A stretch of 64,000 nucleotides of DNA, from assembly GCA_041650635.1 (NCBI GenBank), contig JBAZKV010000003.1, positions 45,737 to 109,736 of the forward strand, read 5' to 3'. The notes beneath the pieces were generated by a model, which saw only the letters and a program-made list of their open reading frames with translations, had not been told where the DNA came from and ran no database searches. Below, one piece after another: positions 7,854 to 16,773 of this stretch (within the stretch, counting starts at the first letter, position 1; every line of letters starts with the position of its first letter). The DNA comes from Candidatus Margulisiibacteriota bacterium (GTDB taxonomy: Bacteria; Margulisbacteria; WOR-1; JAKLHX01; JBAZKV01). Position numbers and translations under genes: made by a program.

Positions 7854-9019
7854 AGAATTCTAAGCTGCCGGCATTTTTAGGTGGAGAGCCGTTCTTTAAG
7901 GAGCCCGTGCCCATAACGCTGCCTACGCTTCCGGACCCCAAAGATCTGTTTGAAAGATATTCAAAGATCATAAGCAGCAGGATGCTGACCAACGCGTCCA
8001 CCGTTCGGGAATTTGAGGCGATGTCGGCCGAATACCTTGGTGTCAAATATGCCGTTGCCCTGAACAGCTGCACCAGCGGCCTAATGCTTTCGATGAAGAT
8101 ATTCGGCCTTAAGGGCGAAGTGATCCTGCCCAGCTTTACATTTCACGCAACTGCTCACTCTGTAGTGTGGAACGGCTTAAAACCCGTGTTTGTTGATTGT
8201 GACGCGGAAACATATAATATCGATCCCGCGCAGGTGGAAAAAGCGATAACTCCTCAAACATCGGCTATCCTGGGAGTGCATCTTTTTGGAAACCCCGCAA
8301 ATGTTGAAGAGCTTGAAAGGATCGCTAAAAAACATAAGTTGAGATTGATGTTCGATGCAGCCCATGCTTTCGGATCAAAGAGGAACGGAAAGAATACAGG
8401 CGGTTTTGGAGATGTGGAATCGTTCAGCCTTAGCCCCACAAAGCTTTTGACAGCTGGGGAAGGCGGGATGGCTACCACCAACAACAAGGAGCTTGCCGAT
8501 GCTTTGAGGGTCGCCAGGAACTACGGGGACAGCGGTGATTATGATTGTGCCTTTGCCGGGTTCAACGCAAGAATGAGCGAGGTCAACGCTTTGATGGGTA
8601 TAGAGACGCTGAAGATGATCGAAAAGAATGTTGTAAGAAGAAATGAGATTGTAAAGCTCTATAAGGATAGACTATCCCGTATGCAGGGAATAAGCTTTCA
8701 GTCCATCGATCCAAAGGACAGGAGCACATTCAAAGACTTTTCCATCTATATTGACGAGAAAGTATTCGGCATGACTCGGGATGAGCTCTATGACGCTCTC
8801 CTTAAAGAAAATATCATCGTTAAGAAATATTTTTATCCTCCGGTCCACGCCCAGAAAGCCTACAAGAACATAAAGCAGGCAAATAAACTGGACAATACTG
8901 TAAGGATAACGGACAGGGTGTTCAGCCTGCCGCTTTATTCGCATATTGAAGAGGATACCGTCAGAGATATTTGTTGCGTACTGCAGAACATATATGATCA
9001 TAAGAACGGCAAAAAGTAA
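7850..9019 (+). CDS. DegT/DnrJ/EryC1-family PLP aminotransferase (LegC-like position)
   Basis: A 389-residue fold-type I aminotransferase acting on 4-keto (or 3-keto) nucleotide sugars. Key segments: MLTNASTVREFEA near the N-terminus, the cofactor-region ALNSCTSGL, LPSFTFHATAHSV, the DAAHAFGSK aspartate that binds the pyridinium nitrogen, and the Schiff-base lysine in SLSPTKLLTAGEGG. The C-terminal half carries the expected YPPVHAQKAY substrate loop. It overlaps the CBS-SDR gene by four bases, so the pair probably makes a 4-amino-4,6-dideoxy sugar. It is clearly distinct from the PseC homologue at 11199. Confidence 0.9.
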   Translation: MKNSKLPAFLGGEPFFKEPVPITLPTLPDPKDLFERYSKIISSRMLTNASTVREFEAMSAEYLGVKYAVALNSCTSGLMLSMKIFGLKGEVILPSFTFHATAHSVVWNGLKPVFVDCDAETYNIDPAQVEKAITPQTSAILGVHLFGNPANVEELERIAKKHKLRLMFDAAHAFGSKRNGKNTGGFGDVESFSLSPTKLLTAGEGGMATTNNKELADALRVARNYGDSGDYDCAFAGFNARMSEVNALMGIETLKMIEKNVVRRNEIVKLYKDRLSRMQGISFQSIDPKDRSTFKDFSIYIDEKVFGMTRDELYDALLKENIIVKKYFYPPVHAQKAYKNIKQANKLDNTVRITDRVFSLPLYSHIEEDTVRDICCVLQNIYDHKNGKK

Positions 9020-9031
9020 GGGGTAAAGCAG

Positions 9032-10225
9032 ATGGATCGTTTTGCATTTTTGATCCAGACGCCTTTTAGCGAGCGCGACTACAAAAGGTTCGGCGTTGAC
9101 CTTCTTTTGAAGCGCGGGATCAAGGTCGATATTTTAGACCTTACAAAGGCGATAAACCCGGGATATTGCGCCTCATATCAGGTGAATGGAGCTTCTGACT
9201 ATAAAGGCGTCCACAAGATCGGCTCCGCACAGGACCTGGACCGTTATGTCCAAGCTCATCCCGGAACAATGTATATTGATTTTATAGGCGGCAGGGCAAA
9301 GACATATTTTGTCTACCAAATATTCAAAAAATTCAGGTCTGTATATGCGGTCTTTGCGGCAAATCCATTGCCGGGGTTTGCAGGCAAGCATAAGAAAAGA
9401 CCGTCAGCCATATTAGGCAAACTGCCCGGCATTCTTAAGGTGCAAAAATACAAGGAAAAAGCGTTTTACTACCTGTTTTTGATCGCTGACAGGCTTGGCC
9501 TTGTTCAAAAACCGGCCTATATTCTGGCTGGAGGCCTTAGCCCGGTCAATTGTGTGCCGTCAAAGAACAGGAACACAAAGACTATCTATGCGCACACACT
9601 TGACTATGATATCTACCTGGACCAAATAAAAAAGGGTCCTGCGGAAAAAAGCCGTGATTATGCCGTGTTTTTGGACGAATTTTTTCCTCTTCATCCGGAC
9701 TTTTTAGTGCAGGGAGATGAAAACAACCCTTACAAGCAGGACGCGGCAGGGTATTTTTCACAGATGAGGGATATATTCGGCAAAATAGAGAACGAATTAA
9801 AAGTGCCTGTGGTGATCGCCGCGCATCCGAGAGCAAAATACGATGGCGCAAAATACGGATATGGAGATAGAACGATAGTGGAAGGCCGGACCTGTGAACT
9901 TGCGGCAGGCGCAAAATATGTGCTTCTGCATTCAAGCACTTCGATCAACTTTCCTGTTCTTTTTAAAAAGCCGATGGTCTTTATCATGGCTCCGGGGATC
10001 AAAGGCAGTTATTATGAGTCCCAAATATCGGGGATGGCCGGTATGTTCGGCGTGATCCCCTATACGGGAGAGCCTGGGCTGGGTTTGGAGGAGACGATGG
10101 CGAGACCTGCCGGATCATTTGGCGTGTACAAGGAAAGTTATATAAAAACGGAGGGATCGGAGGAAAAATATTTTTGGGAAATAATTGCGGATAAAATACT
10201 CGGGGAAATAAAGGAGAATAACTGA
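9032..10225 (+). CDS. Uncharacterised GT-B-like surface-glycan protein (candidate glycosyltransferase)
   Basis: A 397-residue cytoplasmic-looking protein with no signal peptide and no clear membrane span, preceded by AAGGGG. I do not recognise the family. The C-terminal half contains VVIAAHPRAKY followed by AKYVLLHSSTSINFPVLFKKPMV. That order, a strand ending in a HP motif and then a Ser/Thr-rich turn before an invariant proline strand, resembles the nucleotide-binding half of GT-B enzymes of the CDP-glycerol/KpsC kind. Two other proteins here (12369 and 27108) show the same layout. Candidate role: transferring one of the CMP-activated sugar acids. Function is inferred from context only. Confidence 0.65.
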   Translation: MDRFAFLIQTPFSERDYKRFGVDLLLKRGIKVDILDLTKAINPGYCASYQVNGASDYKGVHKIGSAQDLDRYVQAHPGTMYIDFIGGRAKTYFVYQIFKKFRSVYAVFAANPLPGFAGKHKKRPSAILGKLPGILKVQKYKEKAFYYLFLIADRLGLVQKPAYILAGGLSPVNCVPSKNRNTKTIYAHTLDYDIYLDQIKKGPAEKSRDYAVFLDEFFPLHPDFLVQGDENNPYKQDAAGYFSQMRDIFGKIENELKVPVVIAAHPRAKYDGAKYGYGDRTIVEGRTCELAAGAKYVLLHSSTSINFPVLFKKPMVFIMAPGIKGSYYESQISGMAGMFGVIPYTGEPGLGLEETMARPAGSFGVYKESYIKTEGSEEKYFWEIIADKILGEIKENN

Positions 10226-11202
10226 TGAGCGAATTAAAAGGCAAGGCGGTTCTGATAACGGGAGGTACGGGTTCTTTTGGGAAGAAGTTTTGCAAGATCG
10301 TTCTTGACGAGATCAAACCGGCAAAACTGATAGTCTACAGCAGGGACGAGCTGAAACAATTTGAGATGCAGCAGCAATTCTCCGAATACAAGAATATAAG
10401 ATATTTTATAGGCGATGTAAGGGACAAAGAAAGGCTGTTAAGGGCGCTTAACGGCGTTGATTATATTGTGCATGCCGCCGCGTTAAAACAAGTCCCGGCT
10501 ATGGAATACAATCCGTCGGAAGCAATAAAGACCAATATTCAGGGGGCTATGAACGTGATAGATGCTGCTTTGGACAGGGGCATTAAAAAGGTCATTGCTC
10601 TAAGCACCGATAAAGCCTGCAATCCCATAAACCTGTACGGAGCGACCAAATTATGCTCGGACAAGCTGTTTGTTGCCGCAAATTCATATTCGGGAAATCA
10701 CGGCGCAAGGTTTGCAGTTGTGCGGTACGGAAATGTTGTTGGCAGCCGGGGCAGTGTTGTACCGTTCTTTCAAAAAATGAAAGAAAGCGGTGTTCTGCCG
10801 ATAACCGATCCGCAGATGACCAGGTTCTGGATAACGCTTGAACAGGGCGTCAGATTTGTGATAAAGGCCTTTGAAAGGATGCACGGAGGAGAGCTGTTTG
10901 TTCCAAAGATCCCCAGCATGAACATAATGGACCTGGCAAAAGCTATTGCTCCTGAGTGCAAGACAAAGGTTGTCGGCATCAGACCGGGAGAAAAGATGCA
11001 TGAGGTCATGATATCGGAGGACGATGCCAGAAATACAAAGGAACTTGAAGATTGTTATGTGATACAGCCGGCATTTAACTGGTGGGACGATGAAAATCAT
11101 TCTGACGGGACTCCGGTGCCGGAAGGCTTTAAATATTCGAGCGGGGACAACAAACAATGGCTTGAAGTTGATGAGCTTAGAAAGATAATAAAAAACATAT
11201 GA
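10225..11202 (+). CDS. pseB: UDP-N-acetylglucosamine 4,6-dehydratase (inverting), PseB
   Basis: First step of pseudaminic acid synthesis: converts UDP-GlcNAc to UDP-2-acetamido-2,6-dideoxy-L-arabino-hexos-4-ulose with C5 inversion. The 325 residues begin with the Rossmann signature ITGGTGSFGKKFCK. They carry the family-specific YSRDELKQFEMQQQF, the active-site STDKACNPINLYGATK (Asp-Lys plus Tyr-x-x-x-Lys) and GMHEVMISEDDARNT in equivalent form near the C-terminus. Length and motifs match PseB/FlaA1. The start overlaps the previous stop by one base, and pseC follows with a four-base overlap. Confidence 0.95.
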   Translation: MSELKGKAVLITGGTGSFGKKFCKIVLDEIKPAKLIVYSRDELKQFEMQQQFSEYKNIRYFIGDVRDKERLLRALNGVDYIVHAAALKQVPAMEYNPSEAIKTNIQGAMNVIDAALDRGIKKVIALSTDKACNPINLYGATKLCSDKLFVAANSYSGNHGARFAVVRYGNVVGSRGSVVPFFQKMKESGVLPITDPQMTRFWITLEQGVRFVIKAFERMHGGELFVPKIPSMNIMDLAKAIAPECKTKVVGIRPGEKMHEVMISEDDARNTKELEDCYVIQPAFNWWDDENHSDGTPVPEGFKYSSGDNKQWLEVDELRKIIKNI

Positions 11203-12356
11203 AAAAGATCCCTTATGCCACGCAATATATAGATGACGGCGATGTTCTGGCGGTCTCAAGGGCGCTGAAAAATGATTTTCTTACTCAGGGGCCGCTGGTA
11301 GGCGAGTTTGAGAAAAAGATCGCCAAATACTGCGGGGCAAAATATGCCGTTGCCGTAAACAGCGGGACATCCGCTTTGCATATTGCCTGCCTGGCCGCGG
11401 GGCTAAAAAAGGGTGTCGAAGGCATAACCACTCCGATAACCTTTGCCGCCTCCGCCAACTGCATGCTTTACTGCGGGGCAAAACCTGTTTTTGCGGACGT
11501 GGACCCGGATACGATATGCATTGATCCTGTTGAGATCGAAAATAAGATAACCAAGAAGACCAGAGTAATCATTCCGGTGCATTTTGCCGGGCATCCGTGC
11601 GACATGAAAAAGATAAACGCGATAGCAAAGAAACACAAATTGACGGTGATAGAAGATGCCTGTCACGCGCTGGGCTCAAAATATTACGGGGAAAAGATAG
11701 GCTCCTGCAGGTACAGCGACATGTCCGTTCTTAGTTTTCATGCCGTAAAACACATCACCACGGGAGAAGGCGGGGCTGTTCTGACGAACAATGAAAAACT
11801 ATACAGAAAACTTGTTTCACTACGGACTCACGGGATAGTCAGGGATGAGGCGCAAGCGGCCAGGATAGGGGCCTGGTATTACGAGATGAGAGACCTTGGG
11901 TACAATTACAGAATAACGGATTTTCAATGCGCGCTGGGGATAAGCCAGGCAAAAAAACTTCCTGCATTCATAAAGAAAAGAAAAGAAATAGTAAATACAT
12001 ATAATAAAGCTTTTTCAAAGATCCCGGGCATATCGGCTCTCAAGAAACAGCCATGGGCGGATCCTTCCTATCATATTTATGTGATTAGGAACGACAGCGC
12101 AAAGACCGGCGTCACAAGAAGGGCTCTGTTTGATATGTTAAGAAAAAACAACATCCTGGTCAATGTTCATTATCTGCCCGTTTACATGCACCCTTATTAT
12201 CAGAAATCGGGATATAAGAATACATCCTGTAAGCATGCCGAGAATTATTATGGTGAGGCAATAACACTCCCGCTTTTTCCGAAGATGAAAAAACGGGACA
12301 CAGACAAAGTAATAAAGGTTTTGATATCAGCTGTAAAAGGCAACAAAAAGGCATGA
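11199..12356 (+). CDS. pseC: UDP-4-amino-4,6-dideoxy-N-acetyl-beta-L-altrosamine transaminase, PseC
   Basis: Second pseudaminic step, a PLP enzyme that transaminates the PseB product. The 385 residues open with the PseC-type MKKIPYATQYIDDGDV. They show NSGTSALHIACLA, TTPITFAASANCMLY, the cofactor-binding EDACHALGSKY and the Schiff-base lysine in SFHAVKHITTGEGGAVLTN. The C-terminus has the VHYLPVYMHPYYQ substrate loop. Coupling with pseB by ATGA overlap supports a shared pathway. Length is normal and no key residue is missing. Confidence 0.95.
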   Translation: MKKIPYATQYIDDGDVLAVSRALKNDFLTQGPLVGEFEKKIAKYCGAKYAVAVNSGTSALHIACLAAGLKKGVEGITTPITFAASANCMLYCGAKPVFADVDPDTICIDPVEIENKITKKTRVIIPVHFAGHPCDMKKINAIAKKHKLTVIEDACHALGSKYYGEKIGSCRYSDMSVLSFHAVKHITTGEGGAVLTNNEKLYRKLVSLRTHGIVRDEAQAARIGAWYYEMRDLGYNYRITDFQCALGISQAKKLPAFIKKRKEIVNTYNKAFSKIPGISALKKQPWADPSYHIYVIRNDSAKTGVTRRALFDMLRKNNILVNVHYLPVYMHPYYQKSGYKNTSCKHAENYYGEAITLPLFPKMKKRDTDKVIKVLISAVKGNKKA

Positions 12357-12368
12357 GAGGATTCCGGT

Positions 12369-14141
12369 ATGCAAATAAATAGCTTGATCAGATCGGTGAA
12401 ACAATTGATCTTTAAGGACCCTTTTTCTTCTGCGGATTGGCAGTCTTGTTCAATTACCCAGAAGAGCAAAGAATATATGGAATGGATAAATTCCGACCTT
12501 CTGCGCATATCAAAGGAATATATTGAGAAGAACAGTTTGAAAAAGACGGGTTTTGCCGGAAAGATGAACACGCTGTTCCATACAGACGGGTTTGAACAGC
12601 TCGTTGGAAGAAGGGCAACCGAGTATTTTCTGGAAATGTTCAGGATGTTTGATCAAAAATGCAGCAGTGAAACGGCCCCAATTAAAGAGATCACTCTTGA
12701 AGACAGCCCTATCAACAGGACGGCTTTTGGGGAATACACGTCCAGGTTCGGGAGATGTCCCAATATCAGATGGGTAAGGAAAAGTAATCTGTTTATAAGA
12801 TTATTGGGGGTCCTTATCTGCTTTATGTCGATAGTAAAGAACTCGGTTAAGCCGGGTATTGCTCTTTATCAAAAGAAAAGAAAATTTAAGGTGCTGCGGG
12901 AATCATTGTGGGGATTAAAAACCAGCGGAGGAAAATATTTTCACGACGATTTCCTGGTTGACGGGAACATGATAAAAAGAGATGATATGCTCTTTTTCTC
13001 AAGGGGAGTATCGGGTAAATGCGACTCAAGATCGATGGCAAGGCAGGACGCATTAAACTCTCAATATAGCAGTTTTTATCTTCCATCTCTGCGGTTAAGC
13101 GCAGCAGACTTTGCGGCAAGGATACTGCCAAAATATCTCATCTCAAATATCCTTATCCTGCTGGGTGAAATAACGTCTAACAACTTTACCTTTATATTAA
13201 ATACCAGTGTCTTTTTTACGGGGATCGCTATTCCGTATGAAAAGATCTTTTCTAATTATGAGGTCATTTCAGAATTGGGCCACGACTATTTTTCTGCCAA
13301 CCATATCCCTGAATCCATCGTCTGCAAGGACCACGGAGTTAAATATTATTTGATGCACTGGTCGGATAACTCAATAAACATAGACACATATCTGCTCTCG
13401 GATCTTGTTTGCGATAACTTTTTAATGTGGGGAAAGGCCCATCTGATAGGTGTTGAAGGCGAAAACGCTAACCCTTATTTTGCCGGTTATGTTTTTAAGA
13501 AGTTTATCCATGATATCAAAAACTGTAAAAATGATGTAATAGCGCAAATGGGGATAAAGCAGAAGGGGAAAATAATCACATTCATAGATGAAGCCTTTGG
13601 CGGTGAGATAAAAATGACGCAGGACAACTTTGTGAGCTTTTGGGAAACTATTCTCAAGACCGCCCAAGATCAAAGGCAAAATACGATAATTATTAAGCCG
13701 AAAGGTAAATACCTGTTTGTAAATCTTACAGGGCACTATAGAGAAAGATATGAAGTGTTAAAAGTGCAGATGAGCGGCATGGATAATGTTTATATAATAG
13801 ATGAGACCAAGTGGTCCTTTATCGAGGCGATAGGGATCTCGGATATCGTGATAACGCAGGGGATGACAAGTTCCGCGACGATAGCGATAATATGCGGTAT
13901 AGAGGGGCTGTATTTTGACCAGGCGTCATATAATCATCCTTTCAGCAAAAAATATAAGGATGCTGTGGCATTTGACGACAGTGAAAAACTGATCAAGAAG
14001 ATATCTTTGATCGTTAACGGACAGGATTCGGTCTTTGATGTTATTCCTGAAAAGGAGATCAGAGGATTTGACGAATTTGCGGACGACAGGGGGATAGACC
14101 TGATCAGACACCTGTTGGCCACCGGCAGGCAAAACCGATGA
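12369..14141 (+). CDS. Uncharacterised large surface-carbohydrate protein, GT-B-like C-terminal half
   Basis: A 590-residue protein I cannot assign to a named family. It has one hydrophobic stretch (LLGVLICFMSIV, ~residues 142-153) and no signal peptide. The C-terminal part has KGKIITFIDEAFGG, then a strand TIIIKPKGKY followed by WSFIEAIGISDIVITQGMTSSATIAIICG and GLYFDQASYNHPF. This resembles the donor-binding half of KpsC/CDP-glycerol-type GT-B enzymes. Start ATG 12369 has GAGAGGA just upstream. It is followed by hisH with a four-base overlap. Best guess: a glycosyltransferase for an unusual sugar made nearby. It shares only layout with the proteins at 9032 and 27108. Confidence 0.62.
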   Translation: MQINSLIRSVKQLIFKDPFSSADWQSCSITQKSKEYMEWINSDLLRISKEYIEKNSLKKTGFAGKMNTLFHTDGFEQLVGRRATEYFLEMFRMFDQKCSSETAPIKEITLEDSPINRTAFGEYTSRFGRCPNIRWVRKSNLFIRLLGVLICFMSIVKNSVKPGIALYQKKRKFKVLRESLWGLKTSGGKYFHDDFLVDGNMIKRDDMLFFSRGVSGKCDSRSMARQDALNSQYSSFYLPSLRLSAADFAARILPKYLISNILILLGEITSNNFTFILNTSVFFTGIAIPYEKIFSNYEVISELGHDYFSANHIPESIVCKDHGVKYYLMHWSDNSINIDTYLLSDLVCDNFLMWGKAHLIGVEGENANPYFAGYVFKKFIHDIKNCKNDVIAQMGIKQKGKIITFIDEAFGGEIKMTQDNFVSFWETILKTAQDQRQNTIIIKPKGKYLFVNLTGHYRERYEVLKVQMSGMDNVYIIDETKWSFIEAIGISDIVITQGMTSSATIAIICGIEGLYFDQASYNHPFSKKYKDAVAFDDSEKLIKKISLIVNGQDSVFDVIPEKEIRGFDEFADDRGIDLIRHLLATGRQNR

Positions 14142-14761
14142 AAAATAAAATAAATATTATTGACTGCGGCCTTGGCAATATCAGCTCCGTAAAGAACGCT
14201 TTTGAAGAACTGAAGTGTGATGTCAAGATCCTGACGCGGGCAGACCAGGCCGGGGATGATTGCCGGTATTTGATCCTGCCGGGAGTGGGTGCGTTCGGGG
14301 ACGGCATGAGGCTCCTTAAAGAGACGGGTTTTGACAAAAAGATCAAAGACCTTGTATTGTCCGGGACCAAACTATTGGGGATCTGCCTGGGCATGCAGCT
14401 GCTGTTTGACAAAGGTTATGAGTTTGGAGAAAACGAAGGGCTGCATCTGATAAGCGGAGAAGTTAAGAGGATGATGAGCGATAACTTTGGGCTAAGGCTT
14501 CCTCATATCGGATGGAATGACACGACTATCGTAAGGCCTGATGACACCTTTATGAAAGACATCAAAGACAGGTCATGCTTTTACTATGTGAACAGCTATG
14601 CCTGCTTTCCGAAGAATGAAAAGAATGTACTTGGCTATTATGAATACGGCGGTAAATACGCGGGCATTGTCAGGAGCGGAAATGTGATGGGAGTGCAGTT
14701 TCACCCGGAAAAGAGCCAGCAGACCGGTCTAAAGCTTTTAGAGAACTATATTAAGGCATAA
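14138..14761 (+). CDS. hisH: HisH-type glutamine amidotransferase subunit of the acetamidino-sugar system
   Basis: A class I glutamine amidotransferase of 207 residues that hydrolyses glutamine and channels ammonia to a HisF partner. The catalytic triad is visible: Cys83 in GICLGMQLLF, and His189 and Glu191 in VQFHPEKS. The LPHIGWN segment is typical of HisH. It sits directly before a HisF-like gene that lacks a histidine-pathway catalytic residue and a WbpG-like amidotransferase. I therefore assign it to amidination of an acetamido sugar, as for HisH2 of the Pseudomonas O-antigen locus, not to histidine synthesis. No other his gene is present. Confidence 0.9.
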   Translation: MKNKINIIDCGLGNISSVKNAFEELKCDVKILTRADQAGDDCRYLILPGVGAFGDGMRLLKETGFDKKIKDLVLSGTKLLGICLGMQLLFDKGYEFGENEGLHLISGEVKRMMSDNFGLRLPHIGWNDTTIVRPDDTFMKDIKDRSCFYYVNSYACFPKNEKNVLGYYEYGGKYAGIVRSGNVMGVQFHPEKSQQTGLKLLENYIKA

Positions 14762-14764
14762 AAT

Positions 14765-15589
14765 ATGTTAAAGACAAGGCTGATCCCTATATTATTATTG
14801 AAGAACGGGTTTTTAGTGAGAAGCTATAAGTTTACCCGGCACCAGTCAATAGGCAATCCTTTGATACAGACGGCCAGGTACAATAACTGGTCCATTGATG
14901 AATTGATATTTATTGACATCACAAGGGATGATGTCTACGATCTTAAGAGGGATGACCAGAAATTAGAGGGTGTTTCTAGTATTATTGAGGTGTTGCAGGT
15001 CATAAGCAAATCCTGTTTTATGCCTTTGACGTTCGGGGGCAAGATAAGGACGATCGATGACATGAAGATAAGATTTGAGAACGGCGCGGACAAGATAACG
15101 GTCAATTCGGTGTGCTTTGAAAATCCGGAAATAATAAAGCAGGCGGCCCAAAGGTTTGGAAGCCAGGCCATAGTGGTAAGCATTGATGCAAAGAAAAATC
15201 CGGACGGCACATATGAGGTATACAGCCATAACGGAAAAAAACCTACCGGCTGGGCCCCGGATAAATGGGCAAAATTTGTTGAAGAGAGCGGCGCGGGAGA
15301 GATACTTTTAAACAGCATAGACAGGGACGGCACAGGGTCGGGCTATGAGATAGAGATGGTAAAGCAGGTCGTAAAGGCCACAAATCTTCCGGTCATCGCG
15401 CTGGGAGGAGTGGGGGAATACGAGCATTTTGTTGAGGGCGTGGTTGAGGGCGGGGCTTCGGCTGTTGCCGCGGCAAACATCTTTAATTTTAGGGAGTTGA
15501 GCGACAGGAACGCAAGAAGGGTTATGATAGAAGCGGGGATCAATGTGAGGGAGCTGAACGATTATTTAGGAAAGGAGTCAGTAGAATGA
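14765..15589 (+). CDS. hisF: HisF2/AglZ-type acetamidino modification protein
   Basis: A 274-residue beta/alpha barrel related to HisF. In true HisF the first strand ends with the catalytic Asp11 (xxLDVKDG). Here the same place reads LIPILLLKNGF, so Asp11 is replaced by Leu. The second half keeps VVSIDAKKNPDG, LLNSIDRDGTGSGYE and ALGGVGEYEHF. This pattern fits the HisF2 paralogues that deliver ammonia from HisH to WbpG-type enzymes. It starts three bases after hisH and overlaps the amidotransferase gene by four bases. Confidence 0.9.
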   Translation: MLKTRLIPILLLKNGFLVRSYKFTRHQSIGNPLIQTARYNNWSIDELIFIDITRDDVYDLKRDDQKLEGVSSIIEVLQVISKSCFMPLTFGGKIRTIDDMKIRFENGADKITVNSVCFENPEIIKQAAQRFGSQAIVVSIDAKKNPDGTYEVYSHNGKKPTGWAPDKWAKFVEESGAGEILLNSIDRDGTGSGYEIEMVKQVVKATNLPVIALGGVGEYEHFVEGVVEGGASAVAAANIFNFRELSDRNARRVMIEAGINVRELNDYLGKESVE

Positions 15590-16770
15590 ACCAGGCCCAA
15601 AAGAAAAGGTATGAGGCGGGAAAAATATTCTGGTGCACGTCGTGCGTGGTGCCGTCAAACTACGCGCAGGGGATCGAGTTTGATGAGACGGGGGAGTGTT
15701 CCGGTTGTACGGTGGGAAGAGAGCATTATCATGAAATAGACTGGATCCAGAGGCAGAAGAAGTTCAAAAAGATAATAGAGCCCTATGTGAACAAGGGAAA
15801 TCAATACGACTGCATTATCCCGGTAAGCGGGGGCAAGGACAGCTATTACCAGGCTCATATCATAACAAAAGAGCTGGGGCTTAAACCTTTGCTGGTCACT
15901 TTTCACGGGGACAACTATCTTCCCGAAGCGCAGGGCAATCTGGACAGGATGAAGCATCTTTTTAACTGCGACCACCTCATATTCCACGTTGGCAGGCCCG
16001 CGTTAAAAAAACTTCACAGAGTGGGCTTTGAAAAGACCGGGGACATGACATGGTATATGCACTCCGGCATATTTTCATTCCCGGTCCAGATAGCCGTAAA
16101 GTTCAACATCCCCCTGCTTTTTTGGGGCGAGCCTCCCGGCGTCTACAGGAACGGGATGTATTCATACAATGACTTTATTGAGATGACAAGAAAATTCAGG
16201 ACGGAGCATGCGCAAAGGGGATATGAATGGTTTGATCTTGTAAAAGACAACAAAGAAGGATTGACTGAGATGGATATGCTTTGGTCGAAATATCCTGAGG
16301 ATAAGGACCTTGACAGGGTTGGGGTCAGAGGAATGTATCTTGGCAACTATTATTTGTGGGAACAGCATGAGCTCACAAAGTTCGTGGTTGACAATTACGG
16401 CTGGGAACCCAAAAGGTCGCCGTATCAGAGAACGTACAGGATCTTCGGAGGAATAGACGACATGCATGAGATCGGCATACATGACTGGTTAAAATTCATG
16501 AAATTCGGTTACGGAAGATGCACCGATGATGCGAGCCTTGACTGCAGAAGCGGCGTCTTGACCAGAGAAAAAGCCATTGAACTTGTAAAGGTCCATGATC
16601 CGGCATATCCTTCGGAAGACCTCCCGAGATGGTTGGATTTGACGGGATATACAAAAAAGGAATTTGATGAGATCTGCGACAGGTGGAGGAACAAAAAAGT
16701 GTGGAGAAAAGACAAGAATGACCAGTGGGAATGCGACCATATCTGGGACAATCCCAATAATGAGCTCTAA
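15586..16770 (+). CDS. WbpG-type N-acetyl sugar amidotransferase
   Basis: A 394-residue PP-loop ATPase that uses ammonia to turn an acetamido group into an acetamidino group on a sugar. Two cysteine pairs, C17/C20 and C38/C41 in WCTSC and ECSGC, suggest a zinc or iron site. The PP-loop is VSGGKDSYY with Ser81-Ser86. LFWGEPPGVYRNGMYSYND and the C-terminal GYGRCTDDASLDCRSG follow as expected. With HisH and HisF2 it forms the complete three-gene amidination module. Acetamidino groups are known on legionaminic, pseudaminic and mannuronic acid derivatives. The acceptor here is not known. Confidence 0.92.
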   Translation: MNQAQKKRYEAGKIFWCTSCVVPSNYAQGIEFDETGECSGCTVGREHYHEIDWIQRQKKFKKIIEPYVNKGNQYDCIIPVSGGKDSYYQAHIITKELGLKPLLVTFHGDNYLPEAQGNLDRMKHLFNCDHLIFHVGRPALKKLHRVGFEKTGDMTWYMHSGIFSFPVQIAVKFNIPLLFWGEPPGVYRNGMYSYNDFIEMTRKFRTEHAQRGYEWFDLVKDNKEGLTEMDMLWSKYPEDKDLDRVGVRGMYLGNYYLWEQHELTKFVVDNYGWEPKRSPYQRTYRIFGGIDDMHEIGIHDWLKFMKFGYGRCTDDASLDCRSGVLTREKAIELVKVHDPAYPSEDLPRWLDLTGYTKKEFDEICDRWRNKKVWRKDKNDQWECDHIWDNPNNEL

Positions 16771-16773
16771 AAA

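Noticed and set aside
14138..15589. HisH and HisF read as part of a histidine biosynthesis operon
   Set aside because: HisF lacks Asp11, no other his gene is nearby, and both overlap or adjoin a WbpG-type amidotransferase. The acetamidino role explains them better.
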